From Thermoplasmata archaeon (GTDB taxonomy: Archaea; Thermoplasmatota; Thermoplasmata; Thermoplasmatales; Thermoplasmataceae), in assembly GCA_021792045.1 (NCBI GenBank), contig JAJYVJ010000106.1, positions 1 through 6,025 on the forward strand: a DNA stretch of 6,025 nt. Reading direction: 5' to 3'. The notes under the pieces were generated by a model. The model saw nothing but the letters and a program-made list of their open reading frames with translations, had not been told where the DNA came from and did not search any database. Positions 1-5,910 of the stretch are shown piece by piece; the stretch's first letter is position 1, and each line of letters opens with the position of its first letter. The position numbers were made by a program, and so were the translations under genes.

Positions 1-169
1 CCGATGATGATGCAATTATTCCTACACCTGATTCTGCGTCTTCATCAAACTCACGCCATGCTTGATCAAGCTCTTCTGCAGTTTGCGAATTAATTGCATT
101 TCTCACCTCCGGTCTGTTCAATTTCACAATAAATATACCGTTTTTTCTTTCAACAATTATGTTCTTCAC
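1..169 (-). CDS. Enoyl-CoA hydratase/isomerase (crotonase) family protein, N-terminal part, cut by window edge
   Basis: Reading leftwards from a GTG at 169-167, 56 codons stay open to the window edge. Residues 17-27 read LNRPEVRNAIN, the hallmark N-terminal crotonase motif (usual form LNRP...NA). It is preceded by a short beta-strand pair (IIVERKNGIFIVK) and followed by an acidic helix (AEELDQAWREFDEDAESGVG), in family order. Crotonases hydrate enoyl-CoA thioesters or isomerise related acyl-CoAs in the cytoplasm. The oxyanion-hole loop and catalytic acids lie beyond the edge, so the exact reaction cannot be told. The GTG start is chosen because an in-frame TGA lies at 178-176 and no other start codon falls between. 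No convincing Shine-Dalgarno site precedes it, so a leaderless or short-leader transcript is likely. A GTG inside the motif (107-105) is ruled out as the start because it would cut the conserved motif. The gene is divergent from the permease. Confidence 0.85.
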   Translation of the reverse strand, partial: MKNIIVERKNGIFIVKLNRPEVRNAINSQTAEELDQAWREFDEDAESGVGIIASSS

Positions 170-326
170 TTCAACTCATACCCCATAGTCACTTTTAATG
201 ATAATGCTATTGTTTTACTAAAATTCGTTGATAAATACGTTTTCTGAGGTGTGGAACTTTCCATGCTTCGATACCAAAAATATACTTTTACAATCCTCTA
301 TGTTCGATTCCTTAACTACGAAACCA

Positions 327-365
327 CGAAATCGGAAAATTGAATACATTTTGATTCGATTTTCG
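327..365. repeat. Imperfect inverted repeat, possible operator
   Basis: CGAAATCG at 327-334 is the reverse complement, with one extra base, of CGATTTTCG at 357-365; 22 bases separate the arms. The dyad lies in the divergent promoter region, upstream of the best permease TATA box. It could bind a regulator, but in DNA this AT-rich a chance dyad is quite possible. Confidence 0.25.
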
Positions 366-433
366 CAAATATTATAACAATTCTCGAAAAAATGTTAACT
401 GTTATAATATTTGAATATTTCTAACAATTACAA

Positions 434-443
434 TTATATTATA
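434..443 (+). promoter_or_regulatory. TATA box for the permease, leaderless start
   Basis: The sequence ttatattata is centred about 23.5 bases upstream of the ATG at 462. That is the usual distance from an archaeal TATA box to the transcription start, so the transcript should begin at or next to the start codon. No Shine-Dalgarno site precedes the ATG, which fits a leaderless mRNA. Confidence 0.6.
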
Positions 444-461
444 CCATATCTTTGCGGCAAG

Positions 462-2243
462 ATGCAACAATCAAATGGTTACAAACGAGATCTAGGATTG
501 CTAAATCTTGTCATGCTAAATTCGATGGGTATGATAGGATCTGGCTGGCTCTTCGCAGAGATGTACACAAGTTCTTATGCTGGTTCTTTTGGTTCTGTGT
601 TTTCCTGGCTTCTGGGTGGGATTATTGTTCTGCTCATAGCCTTGACATTCATGGAAGTGTCATCTGCTTTCCCTAGAGCAGGTGGTTCAACACCGATAGG
701 AGAGTTCTCCCATGGGAAACTTGTAGGTTTCATTTCTGGCTGGGGGGCATGGTTGTCTGATGTGATGACTCCCCCTATAGAAGCTATTGCATCTGTGACC
801 TACCTATCCTTCTTTATAAAAGGGGTCGTATCGCCTACCGGTTCCCTTGAACCGTTAGGGTATGTTCTGGCGGTCGTCATAATGGTCATCATACTTCTTG
901 TGAATCTCCTCTCCGTAAAAATGTTCGGGAATGCTCTTACAGGAGTTATGGTATGGAAATGGGCCATACCAGCTCTTGTAATTGTTACTTTGATACCATT
1001 TTTCTTCCATGCAACGAACTTCACATCCTATGGCTCATTTTACAACGGATATTCGGGAGTATTTTACGCCTTAGTTCTAGGAGGAGTTGTATTTTCTTTT
1101 GAAGGTTTCAGAGCCGCAGTGAACATGGCTGGTGAAGCAAAAAATAAAACGTACATCTGGAAATCAGTGATTATTGCACTTGTTTTGGTTATGGCCCTCT
1201 ATATCCTATTGCAAATCGCATTTGTAGGAGGAATTCGCTGGGACGTTTTTGGAATTACACCTGGTGACTGGGGAGCACTTTCATCTTCCATAGTCGGAGG
1301 CCCATTTGCTCAAGTTGCTTCTGCAGTTGGTCTTGGGTGGCTGGTGGTGATACTAATGATAGACGCCGTAATATCTCCTGGAGGTGCAGGAATAAGCTAT
1401 GCTGCCTATCCTTCCAGAATATTCCAGTCAATGTCCGGGTTTGGTTATGCCCCAAAGATGTTCTCAAAATTAAGCAACAAGCATGTTCCTGCTAGGGCCC
1501 TGGTTCTTGGTTTCGTATTAGGGCTGTTTTTCATTTACGAGTTCCCGGGATGGCACTTATTAATAGGAATTTTGACATCGACCCTTGTTATTGCGTATAT
1601 TGTTGGCCCTGCTTCCATAAACGTTCTAAGAAAAACTTCTCCGAAAACTGAAAGGCCGTTCCAGCTCAGATACTCTAATGTCATTGCTCCGATTGCTTTC
1701 ATCCTGACCTTTCTCGTAGTGTACTGGTCCGGATGGCCGCTTTCCGGCGAAGTTGTTTTCGTTACATTGGCTGGTTTGTTCATGTTCACATACTTTTACC
1801 GCAAAATGTTCGAGGCTTCAAAGAAAGAATTCGCAATGGTCTTGATCCTCACGATATCAGTTGTTTTTGATTCCCTGTTCATGCTCTTATTCCTCTACTA
1901 TTTCTATAATCTAGAATACGCGGTCATCTCCATTCTAGTAACCATCTCTTTGGCTGTGTATGCACTCGCGAGTCTATATATTGAAAACAAAAAGTCAGAT
2001 ACCATATATGGTTCATGGTTCATATTTGCTCTTCTCGCAATAGAATTCCTCTCGCTGATTGGTCCCAGCCAATACGGAGGGTACAATCTGATAAAATTCC
2101 CTTACGACTTCATTTCTGCAGCGGTAGCTGGACTGCTATTCTACTTCTGGGCACAGATCACTGGTCACAGAACTAAATCGTTGAATGATTATGATATTTC
2201 GGAGGCTGAAGAAACAGCGCGACTTAGTCAGTTACAGCATTAG
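462..2243 (+). CDS. APC-superfamily amino acid permease, long form
   Basis: This 593-residue integral membrane protein probably imports an amino acid or related organic cation across the cytoplasmic membrane; the substrate cannot be told. Residues 23-29 (GMIGSGW) form the unwound glycine motif of the first helix. PRAGGS at 71-76 follows helix 2, a GF..GW signature lies at 89-94, and FSFEGFRAAVN at 211-221 with GEAKN at 224-228 is the conserved helix-6 region. ERPF at 397-400 is the usual loop before helix 11. About 12 hydrophobic segments lie between residues 12 and 448. Four more appear near 457-482, 485-505, 517-535 and 546-566, so it exceeds the common 12-helix, 450-500-residue form. The tail after 570 is polar. 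The frame is open back to a TTG at 411, but the ATG at 462 begins just before family-like sequence and has a TATA box at leaderless distance. It appears monocistronic. Confidence 0.88.
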   Translation: MQQSNGYKRDLGLLNLVMLNSMGMIGSGWLFAEMYTSSYAGSFGSVFSWLLGGIIVLLIALTFMEVSSAFPRAGGSTPIGEFSHGKLVGFISGWGAWLSDVMTPPIEAIASVTYLSFFIKGVVSPTGSLEPLGYVLAVVIMVIILLVNLLSVKMFGNALTGVMVWKWAIPALVIVTLIPFFFHATNFTSYGSFYNGYSGVFYALVLGGVVFSFEGFRAAVNMAGEAKNKTYIWKSVIIALVLVMALYILLQIAFVGGIRWDVFGITPGDWGALSSSIVGGPFAQVASAVGLGWLVVILMIDAVISPGGAGISYAAYPSRIFQSMSGFGYAPKMFSKLSNKHVPARALVLGFVLGLFFIYEFPGWHLLIGILTSTLVIAYIVGPASINVLRKTSPKTERPFQLRYSNVIAPIAFILTFLVVYWSGWPLSGEVVFVTLAGLFMFTYFYRKMFEASKKEFAMVLILTISVVFDSLFMLLFLYYFYNLEYAVISILVTISLAVYALASLYIENKKSDTIYGSWFIFALLAIEFLSLIGPSQYGGYNLIKFPYDFISAAVAGLLFYFWAQITGHRTKSLNDYDISEAEETARLSQLQH

Positions 2244-2282
2244 AGACCGAAGCTTTATAACAAAGAAATAAAGAACATCTGA

Positions 2283-2304
2283 AAACTGAAATCTATTTCA
2301 GTTT
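2283..2304 (+). terminator. Perfect 9-bp hairpin after the permease
   Basis: AAACTGAAA (2283-2291) and TTTCAGTTT (2296-2304) are perfect complements around a TCTA loop, beginning 39 bases after the permease stop codon. It may mark the transcript end or protect the 3' end. No long T-run follows directly, so it is not a textbook intrinsic terminator, and archaeal termination relies mainly on T-rich tracts. Confidence 0.35.
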
Positions 2305-2400
2305 AACAATTTGAAATTCGATCCAAGAATGCCCAACTGGCTGCGAGTGATAACCTTTCATTTTCTTACACTATTAATTCGACAATTGACCTAGTGAGAA

Positions 2401-2410
2401 TATAAAATAA
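2401..2410 (+). promoter_or_regulatory. Distal TATA box candidate for purEK
   Basis: The sequence tataaaataa closely resembles an archaeal TATA box. A start about 25 bases downstream, near 2428, would give purE a leader of roughly 158 bases. It may be a second promoter besides the proximal one. Confidence 0.3.
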
Positions 2411-2557
2411 GTTCAACAGATTTGGCAAAACCTGCGCCTTGAATACCCTAAAAATACGTATGCTGCAGACATTAGGAATTTGTACCCATGAAATCAGAAA
2501 CTCCCGGATTTCGTCTCTAATCATTTACAAAGTTCAAGACCCGAAAACATTAACCTC

Positions 2558-2565
2558 TTTTATAC
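2558..2565 (+). promoter_or_regulatory. Proximal TATA box for purEK, leaderless start
   Basis: The sequence tttatact is centred about 24.5 bases before the purE ATG at 2586, which places the transcript start at the start codon. There is no Shine-Dalgarno site before that ATG, consistent with a leaderless mRNA. This position helps choose ATG 2586 over upstream in-frame starts. Confidence 0.6.
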
Positions 2566-2585
2566 TAGTTATAAATTTCATACTT

Positions 2586-3062
2586 ATGGCAATAAAGGTA
2601 GGAATTATCATGGGCAGTCGGAGCGATTACGAATACATGGTTGATGCTGACACGATTCTCAGGGAGCTAGGAGTCGAGACTGAAATGAAGGTTGTGTCTG
2701 CTCACCGGACGCCGGACTTTATGTATGATTATGCCAGGACAGCTAAAAGTCGAGGTATCGAGGTTATAATCGCAGGCGCTGGTGGTGCCGCTCACCTCCC
2801 AGGAATGACGGCTGCCTTGACTACTCTTCCAGTAATAGGTGTACCTATTCCTACTAAAAATTTGAAAGGGATAGATTCCTTATTGTCCATAGTGCAAATG
2901 CCATCCGGGGTTCCGGTTGCCACTGTTGCGATTGGGGCATCCAAAAATGCGGGGATCCTTGCCGCAAGAATTCTGGCGCTCAATGACAGCAAAGTAGCCA
3001 AGAAGCTTGAAAATTTCATGGAATCTCAAACAAAAAAAGTGTTGGAGGAAAAGCTCCAATGA
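2586..3062 (+). CDS. purE: N5-carboxyaminoimidazole ribonucleotide mutase (class I PurE)
   Basis: PurE moves the carboxyl group of N5-CAIR to carbon 4, forming CAIR in de novo purine synthesis in the cytoplasm. The 158-residue length is normal. GSRSD at 10-14 is the phosphate-binding loop. SAHRTP at 38-43 contains the catalytic histidine, His40. [11 protein letters not shown] at 64-74 and GVPIPT at 85-90 are conserved core segments, and [21 protein letters not shown] at about 97-117 completes the active site. The SAHRTP and AAHLPGM forms, and an adjacent purK, mark it as class I, which uses N5-CAIR, rather than class II, which uses AIR and CO2. ATG 2586 is chosen because [14 protein letters not shown] matches the family N-terminus and a TATA box lies at leaderless distance. 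Its stop codon overlaps the purK start (ATGA). Confidence 0.96.
   Translation: MAIKVGIIMGSRSDYEYMVDADTILRELGVETEMKVVSAHRTPDFMYDYARTAKSRGIEVIIAGAGGAAHLPGMTAALTTLPVIGVPIPTKNLKGIDSLLSIVQMPSGVPVATVAIGASKNAGILAARILALNDSKVAKKLENFMESQTKKVLEEKLQ
3040..3061 (+). promoter_or_regulatory. Hairpin enclosing purK Shine-Dalgarno site and start codon
   Basis: The purK Shine-Dalgarno site GGAGG lies at 3044-3048, ten bases before the ATG at 3059. TTGGAG (3042-3047) pairs perfectly with CTCCAA (3054-3059) around a gaaaag loop. Two G-U pairs can extend the stem to 3040-3047 with 3054-3061, covering the whole start codon. Ribosomes finishing purE would open the stem, so the layout fits translational coupling of purK to purE. 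The pairing is seen in the sequence; its function is inferred. Confidence 0.5.
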
Positions 3063-4135
3063 ACATTGGTATCATCGGTGGGGGCCAATTAGGCTGGATG
3101 ATGATAAATGAATCAAGGAAACTTGGCTATACGTTTAATGTAATAGATAAAGAGTTAGATTATCCTGGAGTTAGGATCTCAGATCATGGCTTTGTCTACG
3201 ATAAATTTAAGGAGTTTGTTGATGGGAGTGACATAATTACATATGAATTCGAGCACGTTGATAACCAGGTTCTTCAATATGCAAATTCAGTTGACAAACT
3301 CAGGCCAGGCCTTTTTCCCATTGAATTGAAAAGAGATAGATCAAAGGAAAAGGAATTCTTGAAAGAACATTCCATCCCAATTGTTCAGTTCAGGGTCGTG
3401 AATTCAGTGTCAGAACTTGAGCAACTGGAATTATCTGAGAGGTGCATTGCAAAGACTGCTATGTATGGCTATGATGGCAAGGGACAGTACCTTATAACAG
3501 ACGGAAAAATTCCTGCGGATATCCCCGATGAAAAATATGTTATAGAGGATTACGTAGATTTTGATGCCGAGGCATCAGTAATTGCTTCCAGATCCACTGA
3601 TGGAAAAATTTCTTTCCATACGCCCTCGTTGAACGTAAATACGAGTGGAATGTTGCTGTACAATATAGCTCCCTTTTCTGACTACGGGATGCAGTCTATA
3701 GTTGAGAAACTTCTCAAAGCTCTTAATTATGTGGGAACAATAGGCGTTGAATTCTTTATTAAAGATGGAAAAGCTTACGTCAATGAATTTTCGCCCAGGG
3801 TTCACAATTCTGGCCATCATACGCTTTTGGGCTCTTCGATCTCCCAATTCGAGCAACACATCAGGGCGATTACAGGTCTTCCCATCCCAGATCCAGTATT
3901 ACTTTCACCAAGCGGCATAATAAACATAATTGGTAGAGATTTGGATTCGACCCTTAGAAACAAAATACTCGAAGTGCCTTCCACTCAAATCTACTGGTAC
4001 GGAAAGAATGGAGTCCGTAAAAGAAGAAAGTTGGGGCATGTCAATGTCGTGGGCGAAACCACCGAGATTGTTAGGGAGAGAATATCTCGGCTTGAAAAAA
4101 TAATATACGGAGATCATATAGACGAGTTCATTTAG
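3059..4135 (+). CDS. purK: N5-carboxyaminoimidazole ribonucleotide synthase (PurK)
   Basis: PurK uses ATP and bicarbonate to carboxylate AIR to N5-CAIR, the substrate of the adjacent PurE. The 358-residue length fits the family. It has the ATP-grasp layout. The N-terminal nucleotide-fold domain carries GGGQLGWMM at 7-15 and YEFEHV at 62-67. The ATP-binding region has Lys132 in [13 protein letters not shown] (131-143) and the IEDYVDF segment at 162-168. The probable magnesium ligands are Glu231 (GVEFF) and Glu243 (VNEF). The signature [11 protein letters not shown] lies at 245-255. [11 protein letters not shown] at 322-332 begins the C-terminal element found in PurK. Its ATG overlaps the purE stop by four bases, so the two form one operon with probable translational coupling. 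No frameshift or missing key residue is visible. Confidence 0.96.
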   Translation: MNIGIIGGGQLGWMMINESRKLGYTFNVIDKELDYPGVRISDHGFVYDKFKEFVDGSDIITYEFEHVDNQVLQYANSVDKLRPGLFPIELKRDRSKEKEFLKEHSIPIVQFRVVNSVSELEQLELSERCIAKTAMYGYDGKGQYLITDGKIPADIPDEKYVIEDYVDFDAEASVIASRSTDGKISFHTPSLNVNTSGMLLYNIAPFSDYGMQSIVEKLLKALNYVGTIGVEFFIKDGKAYVNEFSPRVHNSGHHTLLGSSISQFEQHIRAITGLPIPDPVLLSPSGIINIIGRDLDSTLRNKILEVPSTQIYWYGKNGVRKRRKLGHVNVVGETTEIVRERISRLEKIIYGDHIDEFI

Positions 4136-4193
4136 GTGTTCCCTGAAGAGTAAAAGTAAAAACCATACAAACGCATAGAAATATCTTTGTTAT

Positions 4194-4202
4194 TCATAAA
4201 TC
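4194..4202 (+). promoter_or_regulatory. TATA-like box upstream of RNA-like element
   Basis: The sequence tcataaatc is centred near 4198 and predicts a transcript start near 4222-4224, just where the outermost stem of the RNA-like element begins. The match to a TATA consensus is only moderate. Confidence 0.3.
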
Positions 4203-4220
4203 AATAAACAGGAGGTTTTT

Positions 4221-4312
4221 GTTCGCTGGATGGTAAAATCTGACTGAAGCACTGATCTTTACCCAGACAATTGCTCTGGGGTCGAGGGCTGCTACAGCGT
4301 TATGTTTTTTTT
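4221..4312 (+). ncRNA. Candidate small structured RNA (or structured purEK 3' end)
   Basis: This is a possible RNA of about 90 bases with no recognised family. Visible pairings are CGCTG (4224-4228) with CAGCG (4295-4299); GGTAAA (4232-4237) with TTTACC (4258-4263); and CCCAGA (4262-4267) with TCTGGG (4275-4280) around a 7-base loop. GCTG (4288-4291) can also pair with CAGC (4295-4298). Some stems share bases, so alternative folds compete. A tract of eight T at 4305-4312, a typical archaeal termination signal, closes the element. It has no T-arm like a tRNA and no box C. An ACA at 4294-4296, 13 bases after the CCCAGA/TCTGGG stem, recalls an H/ACA guide, but I see no kink-turn. It may instead be the 3' end of the purEK mRNA. 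The stems are short, so chance is a real alternative. Confidence 0.3.
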
Positions 4313-4403
4313 AAAAATGTTTGAACAAATGCTACTAATTTTAAAACCAGGATTTTGAACGATCCGATTCATTATTCACGAGTTTTGTGGAAACACATAT
4401 ATT

Positions 4404-4436
4404 GGTTCAGCACAAGGCTGATTTGAAAAGAGAACC
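4404..4436 (-). terminator. Hairpin downstream of acyl-CoA dehydrogenase gene
   Basis: GGTTC (4404-4408) pairs with GAACC (4432-4436), and alternatively TCAGC (4407-4411) pairs with GCTGA (4417-4421). On the minus strand this lies about 50 bases after the dehydrogenase stop and is entered through a pyrimidine-rich tract (ttctcttttc). It may mark the 3' end of that transcript. The stems are short and the call is weak. Confidence 0.25.
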
Positions 4437-4484
4437 TAAATTGATCTGCATCCAAATTAAAATCTTAGACATCATTCTGCCATT

Positions 4485-5621
4485 TCATCCTTTATAGGAT
4501 TCTATAACCGAGCGCGCTATCACAAGTTTCCGTATTTCGGTGGTGCCGGCAGCAATTTCCCCGATCACAGAATCTCTCAAGAGTCTTTCTACCGGAAAAT
4601 CTGTAGTGTAGCCATAACCCCCAAATATCTGTACTGCATCTTTTGCTATTTTAATTGCTGTTTCTGAAGCCAGCATTATAGAGGCAGCAGCATATTTTGG
4701 ATCGGAAACCTTATCTTGAGCCAGAATTACGGCTTTGTAAGCGAGCAGCCTAGCAGCCTCAAGACGGGTAAACATGTACGCTATTTTTTCTTGTATTAAC
4801 TGGTATTCAGATATAGGTTTCCCGAACTGCTTACGTTTTGTTGCGTAAGTTACCGCCTCATCCATCGCTCTTCTGGCGATCCCGATAGGCAGGAATGCCA
4901 TCGTGGCTCTTTCCGCGTTTAGGCCCTGGTATATTACTTTCTTTCCGCCTCCCTCTCCGCCAAGAAGTCTATCTTTCCCAATCTCGATATCATGAAAGAT
5001 GACCTCACCTGTTGGGGATCCGCGCATTCCCATCTTGTCTATCGATCCAGGTGTTTCAACTCCGTCCTCACGTTTCAAAATAAATGCAGAATAGTTTGAA
5101 GATTCTCTTGCATAAACAAGAAAAACATCTGCTATTGGAGCATTCGTTATGAACATCTTTGAGCCATTTATTATGAAACGGTTACCTGCTTTCCTGTAAC
5201 TTGTTGTCATTCCGCCAATTGCATCGGATCCAGCACCGGGTTCCGTTAAGCAGAGAGAACCAATCCATTCACCCTGTGCAAGTTTTCTTGCGAATTCTTC
5301 TCTTTGTTCTTCTGTGCCGTTTCTGTAAATGTTGTCAAGTACCAGGTTACTGTGGCCGCCATAAGAAAGGGCCAGCGAAGCTGAATGGTATGCTATCTCC
5401 TCTACGATCACACCAAAAGTTAGGTAATCAAGGCCTGAACCGCCAAATTTCTCAGGAATGGTGATACCGAGCAACCCAAGTTTTCCCATTTTGGATAGAA
5501 TATCTTTGACCATGGTAGGTTCTTTTTCAATCTTTTCTGCATTTGGTTCAATCTCTCTCTTCGTAAATTCCTCGACAATCTCTTTGATAGATAACTGATC
5601 ACTTGATAAAGTAAAATCCAT
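4485..5621 (-). CDS. Acyl-CoA dehydrogenase, isovaleryl-CoA-dehydrogenase-like
   Basis: This 378-residue cytoplasmic flavoprotein should oxidise an acyl-CoA to the 2,3-enoyl-CoA, passing electrons to an electron-transfer flavoprotein. An N-terminal helical domain (about 1-115) is followed by a beta domain (about 120-215) with LTEPGAGSD at 125-133 and KMFITNAPIAD at 155-165. The C-terminal helical domain (about 225-375) has RKQFG at 263-267 and QIFGGYGY at 331-338. The position that is the catalytic glutamate in medium-chain enzymes (motif YEGT) is here Ala359 in EIAAGT. A glutamate on the G helix, Glu237 in NAER, sits where isovaleryl-CoA dehydrogenase has its base, and EIAAGTTEIRKLVIAR resembles that enzyme's C-terminus. 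A branched-chain substrate, as in leucine breakdown, is therefore likely but unproven. ATG 5621 is chosen over a TTG at 5645 because it fits the family start and has a Shine-Dalgarno site. Confidence 0.94.
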   Translation of the reverse strand: MDFTLSSDQLSIKEIVEEFTKREIEPNAEKIEKEPTMVKDILSKMGKLGLLGITIPEKFGGSGLDYLTFGVIVEEIAYHSASLALSYGGHSNLVLDNIYRNGTEEQREEFARKLAQGEWIGSLCLTEPGAGSDAIGGMTTSYRKAGNRFIINGSKMFITNAPIADVFLVYARESSNYSAFILKREDGVETPGSIDKMGMRGSPTGEVIFHDIEIGKDRLLGGEGGGKKVIYQGLNAERATMAFLPIGIARRAMDEAVTYATKRKQFGKPISEYQLIQEKIAYMFTRLEAARLLAYKAVILAQDKVSDPKYAAASIMLASETAIKIAKDAVQIFGGYGYTTDFPVERLLRDSVIGEIAAGTTEIRKLVIARSVIESYKG

Positions 5622-5626
5622 TATTT

Positions 5627-5631
5627 TCACC
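5627..5631 (-). promoter_or_regulatory. Shine-Dalgarno site deciding the dehydrogenase start
   Basis: GGTGA on the minus strand lies five bases before the ATG at 5621 and matches the anti-Shine-Dalgarno end of archaeal 16S rRNA. It supports ATG 5621 and implies an mRNA with a leader, unlike the probably leaderless permease and purE. Confidence 0.6.
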
Positions 5632-5683
5632 GGTTCTATTTGCAATTGAATGGGAGTAGTTCAAATTTTGTCTCTTAATCCAA

Positions 5684-5809
5684 TTAGGAACAAATTTCTT
5701 TTTTTTCTGACATTGAAATTCCTAAAAGAGATTTAACTTTCCGTACTAATTTCATACCACGGATTTCCAGGATTTTGTCCTTTCCTACACCGCAAACATA
5801 GAATGTCAT
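5684..5809 (-). CDS. Small unrecognised ORF, 41 residues
   Basis: I do not recognise this product. It begins MTFYVCGVGKDKILEIRG and is basic overall, with a lysine/arginine-rich middle (KLVRKVKSLLGIS) and two cysteines (residues 6 and 40). No signal peptide or membrane segment is obvious. A TATA-like box (5844-5835) is centred 30 bases before the ATG, so a nearly leaderless transcript is possible. The gene would end 62 bases before the dehydrogenase start on the same strand, so the two could be co-transcribed. The frame stays open 20 codons upstream to a TAA at 5872-5870 without another ATG, GTG or TTG. It could therefore be a small gene, a degraded fragment of a longer one, or a chance ORF. 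Confidence 0.3.
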   Translation of the reverse strand: MTFYVCGVGKDKILEIRGMKLVRKVKSLLGISMSEKKEICS

Positions 5810-5834
5810 TCTTCCTTTATGCCAGTACTGAGTA

Positions 5835-5844
5835 GATAAATAAG
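5835..5844 (-). promoter_or_regulatory. TATA-like box upstream of small ORF and dehydrogenase
   Basis: On the minus strand this reads cttatttatc. It predicts transcription from about 5815, a few bases before the ATG of the 41-residue ORF. It could also drive the dehydrogenase, since I see no better TATA box closer to that gene. Confidence 0.3.
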
Positions 5845-5910
5845 CTAAACTGGAGGGATTAAGTGCGGATTATGACATGAGAAGTGGCCATCAGATCTCT
5901 TAAAGAAGAA

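Larger units (their letters stand above)
170..461. other. Divergent intergenic region between crotonase and permease
   Basis: These 292 AT-rich bases separate two divergently transcribed genes and must hold both promoters. For the crotonase, the best leaderless TATA candidate on the minus strand is cattaaaagt at 200-191, centred about 26 bases before the GTG. A second is gtatttatc at 239-231, which would give a leader of about 40 bases. For the permease there are TATA-like stretches near 370-379, 400-409 and 434-443; the last is best placed. The hexamer TTCGAT occurs three times (267-272, 303-308, 355-360), and an imperfect dyad spans 327-365. I see no convincing small gene here. Confidence 0.6.
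2244..2585. other. Intergenic region between permease and purE
   Basis: These 342 bases hold no supportable gene. From left to right they contain a TATA-like ctttataac shortly after the permease stop, a perfect hairpin (2283-2304), a strong-looking TATA box at 2401-2410 and a second at 2558-2565. The purE frame is open back to a TTG at 2439 and has an ATG at 2460. The extra 49 residues resemble no PurE N-terminus and overlap the proximal promoter, so I treat them as non-coding. Confidence 0.6.
4136..4484. other. Intergenic region between convergent purK and acyl-CoA dehydrogenase
   Basis: These 349 bases lie between two genes that end towards each other. No supportable protein gene is present; the longest starts give only tiny peptides. 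The left part holds a TATA-like site (4194-4202), a GGAGG at 4211-4215, an RNA-like cluster of stems and a T8 tract ending at 4312. The right part is AT-rich and holds a hairpin candidate (4404-4436) on the 3' side of the dehydrogenase gene. For two convergent genes that need only terminators, the gap is long. Confidence 0.6.

Noticed and set aside
62..247. Plus-strand open frame of 61 codons near the left edge
   Set aside because: It starts at a TTG, overlaps the well-supported crotonase N-terminus on the other strand, and its translation resembles no family.
411..461. 17-residue N-terminal extension of the permease from a TTG
   Set aside because: The extension is not family-like and contains the TATA box placed for ATG 462.
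2329..2394. 21-codon plus-strand ORF between the permease and purE, and a 22-codon minus-strand ORF overlapping it
   Set aside because: Both are very short, have no ribosome site or well-placed promoter, and are expected by chance.
2439..2585. 49-residue N-terminal extension of PurE (TTG 2439 or ATG 2460)
   Set aside because: PurE proteins begin at the [10 protein letters not shown] segment, and a TATA box within the extension predicts transcription from 2586.
4211..4247. Possible leader peptide after GGAGG at 4211-4215
   Set aside because: The TTG and ATG starts give only five residues each, the ATG is 14 bases from the GGAGG, and no plus-strand gene follows to be attenuated.
4221..4304. 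tRNA or C/D-box guide RNA at the structured element
   Set aside because: There is no T-arm consensus or 7-bp acceptor stem; several CTGA boxes occur but no proper box C (RTGATGA) is in place.
4407..4476. C/D-box guide RNA on the minus strand (ATGATGT near 4470, CTGA near 4408)
   Set aside because: Box C is imperfect, internal D' and C' boxes are not evident, and the spacing is longer than usual.
5201..5464. Plus-strand open frame of 87 codons inside the dehydrogenase gene
   Set aside because: It is a shadow of the strongly supported minus-strand gene, with no family resemblance.
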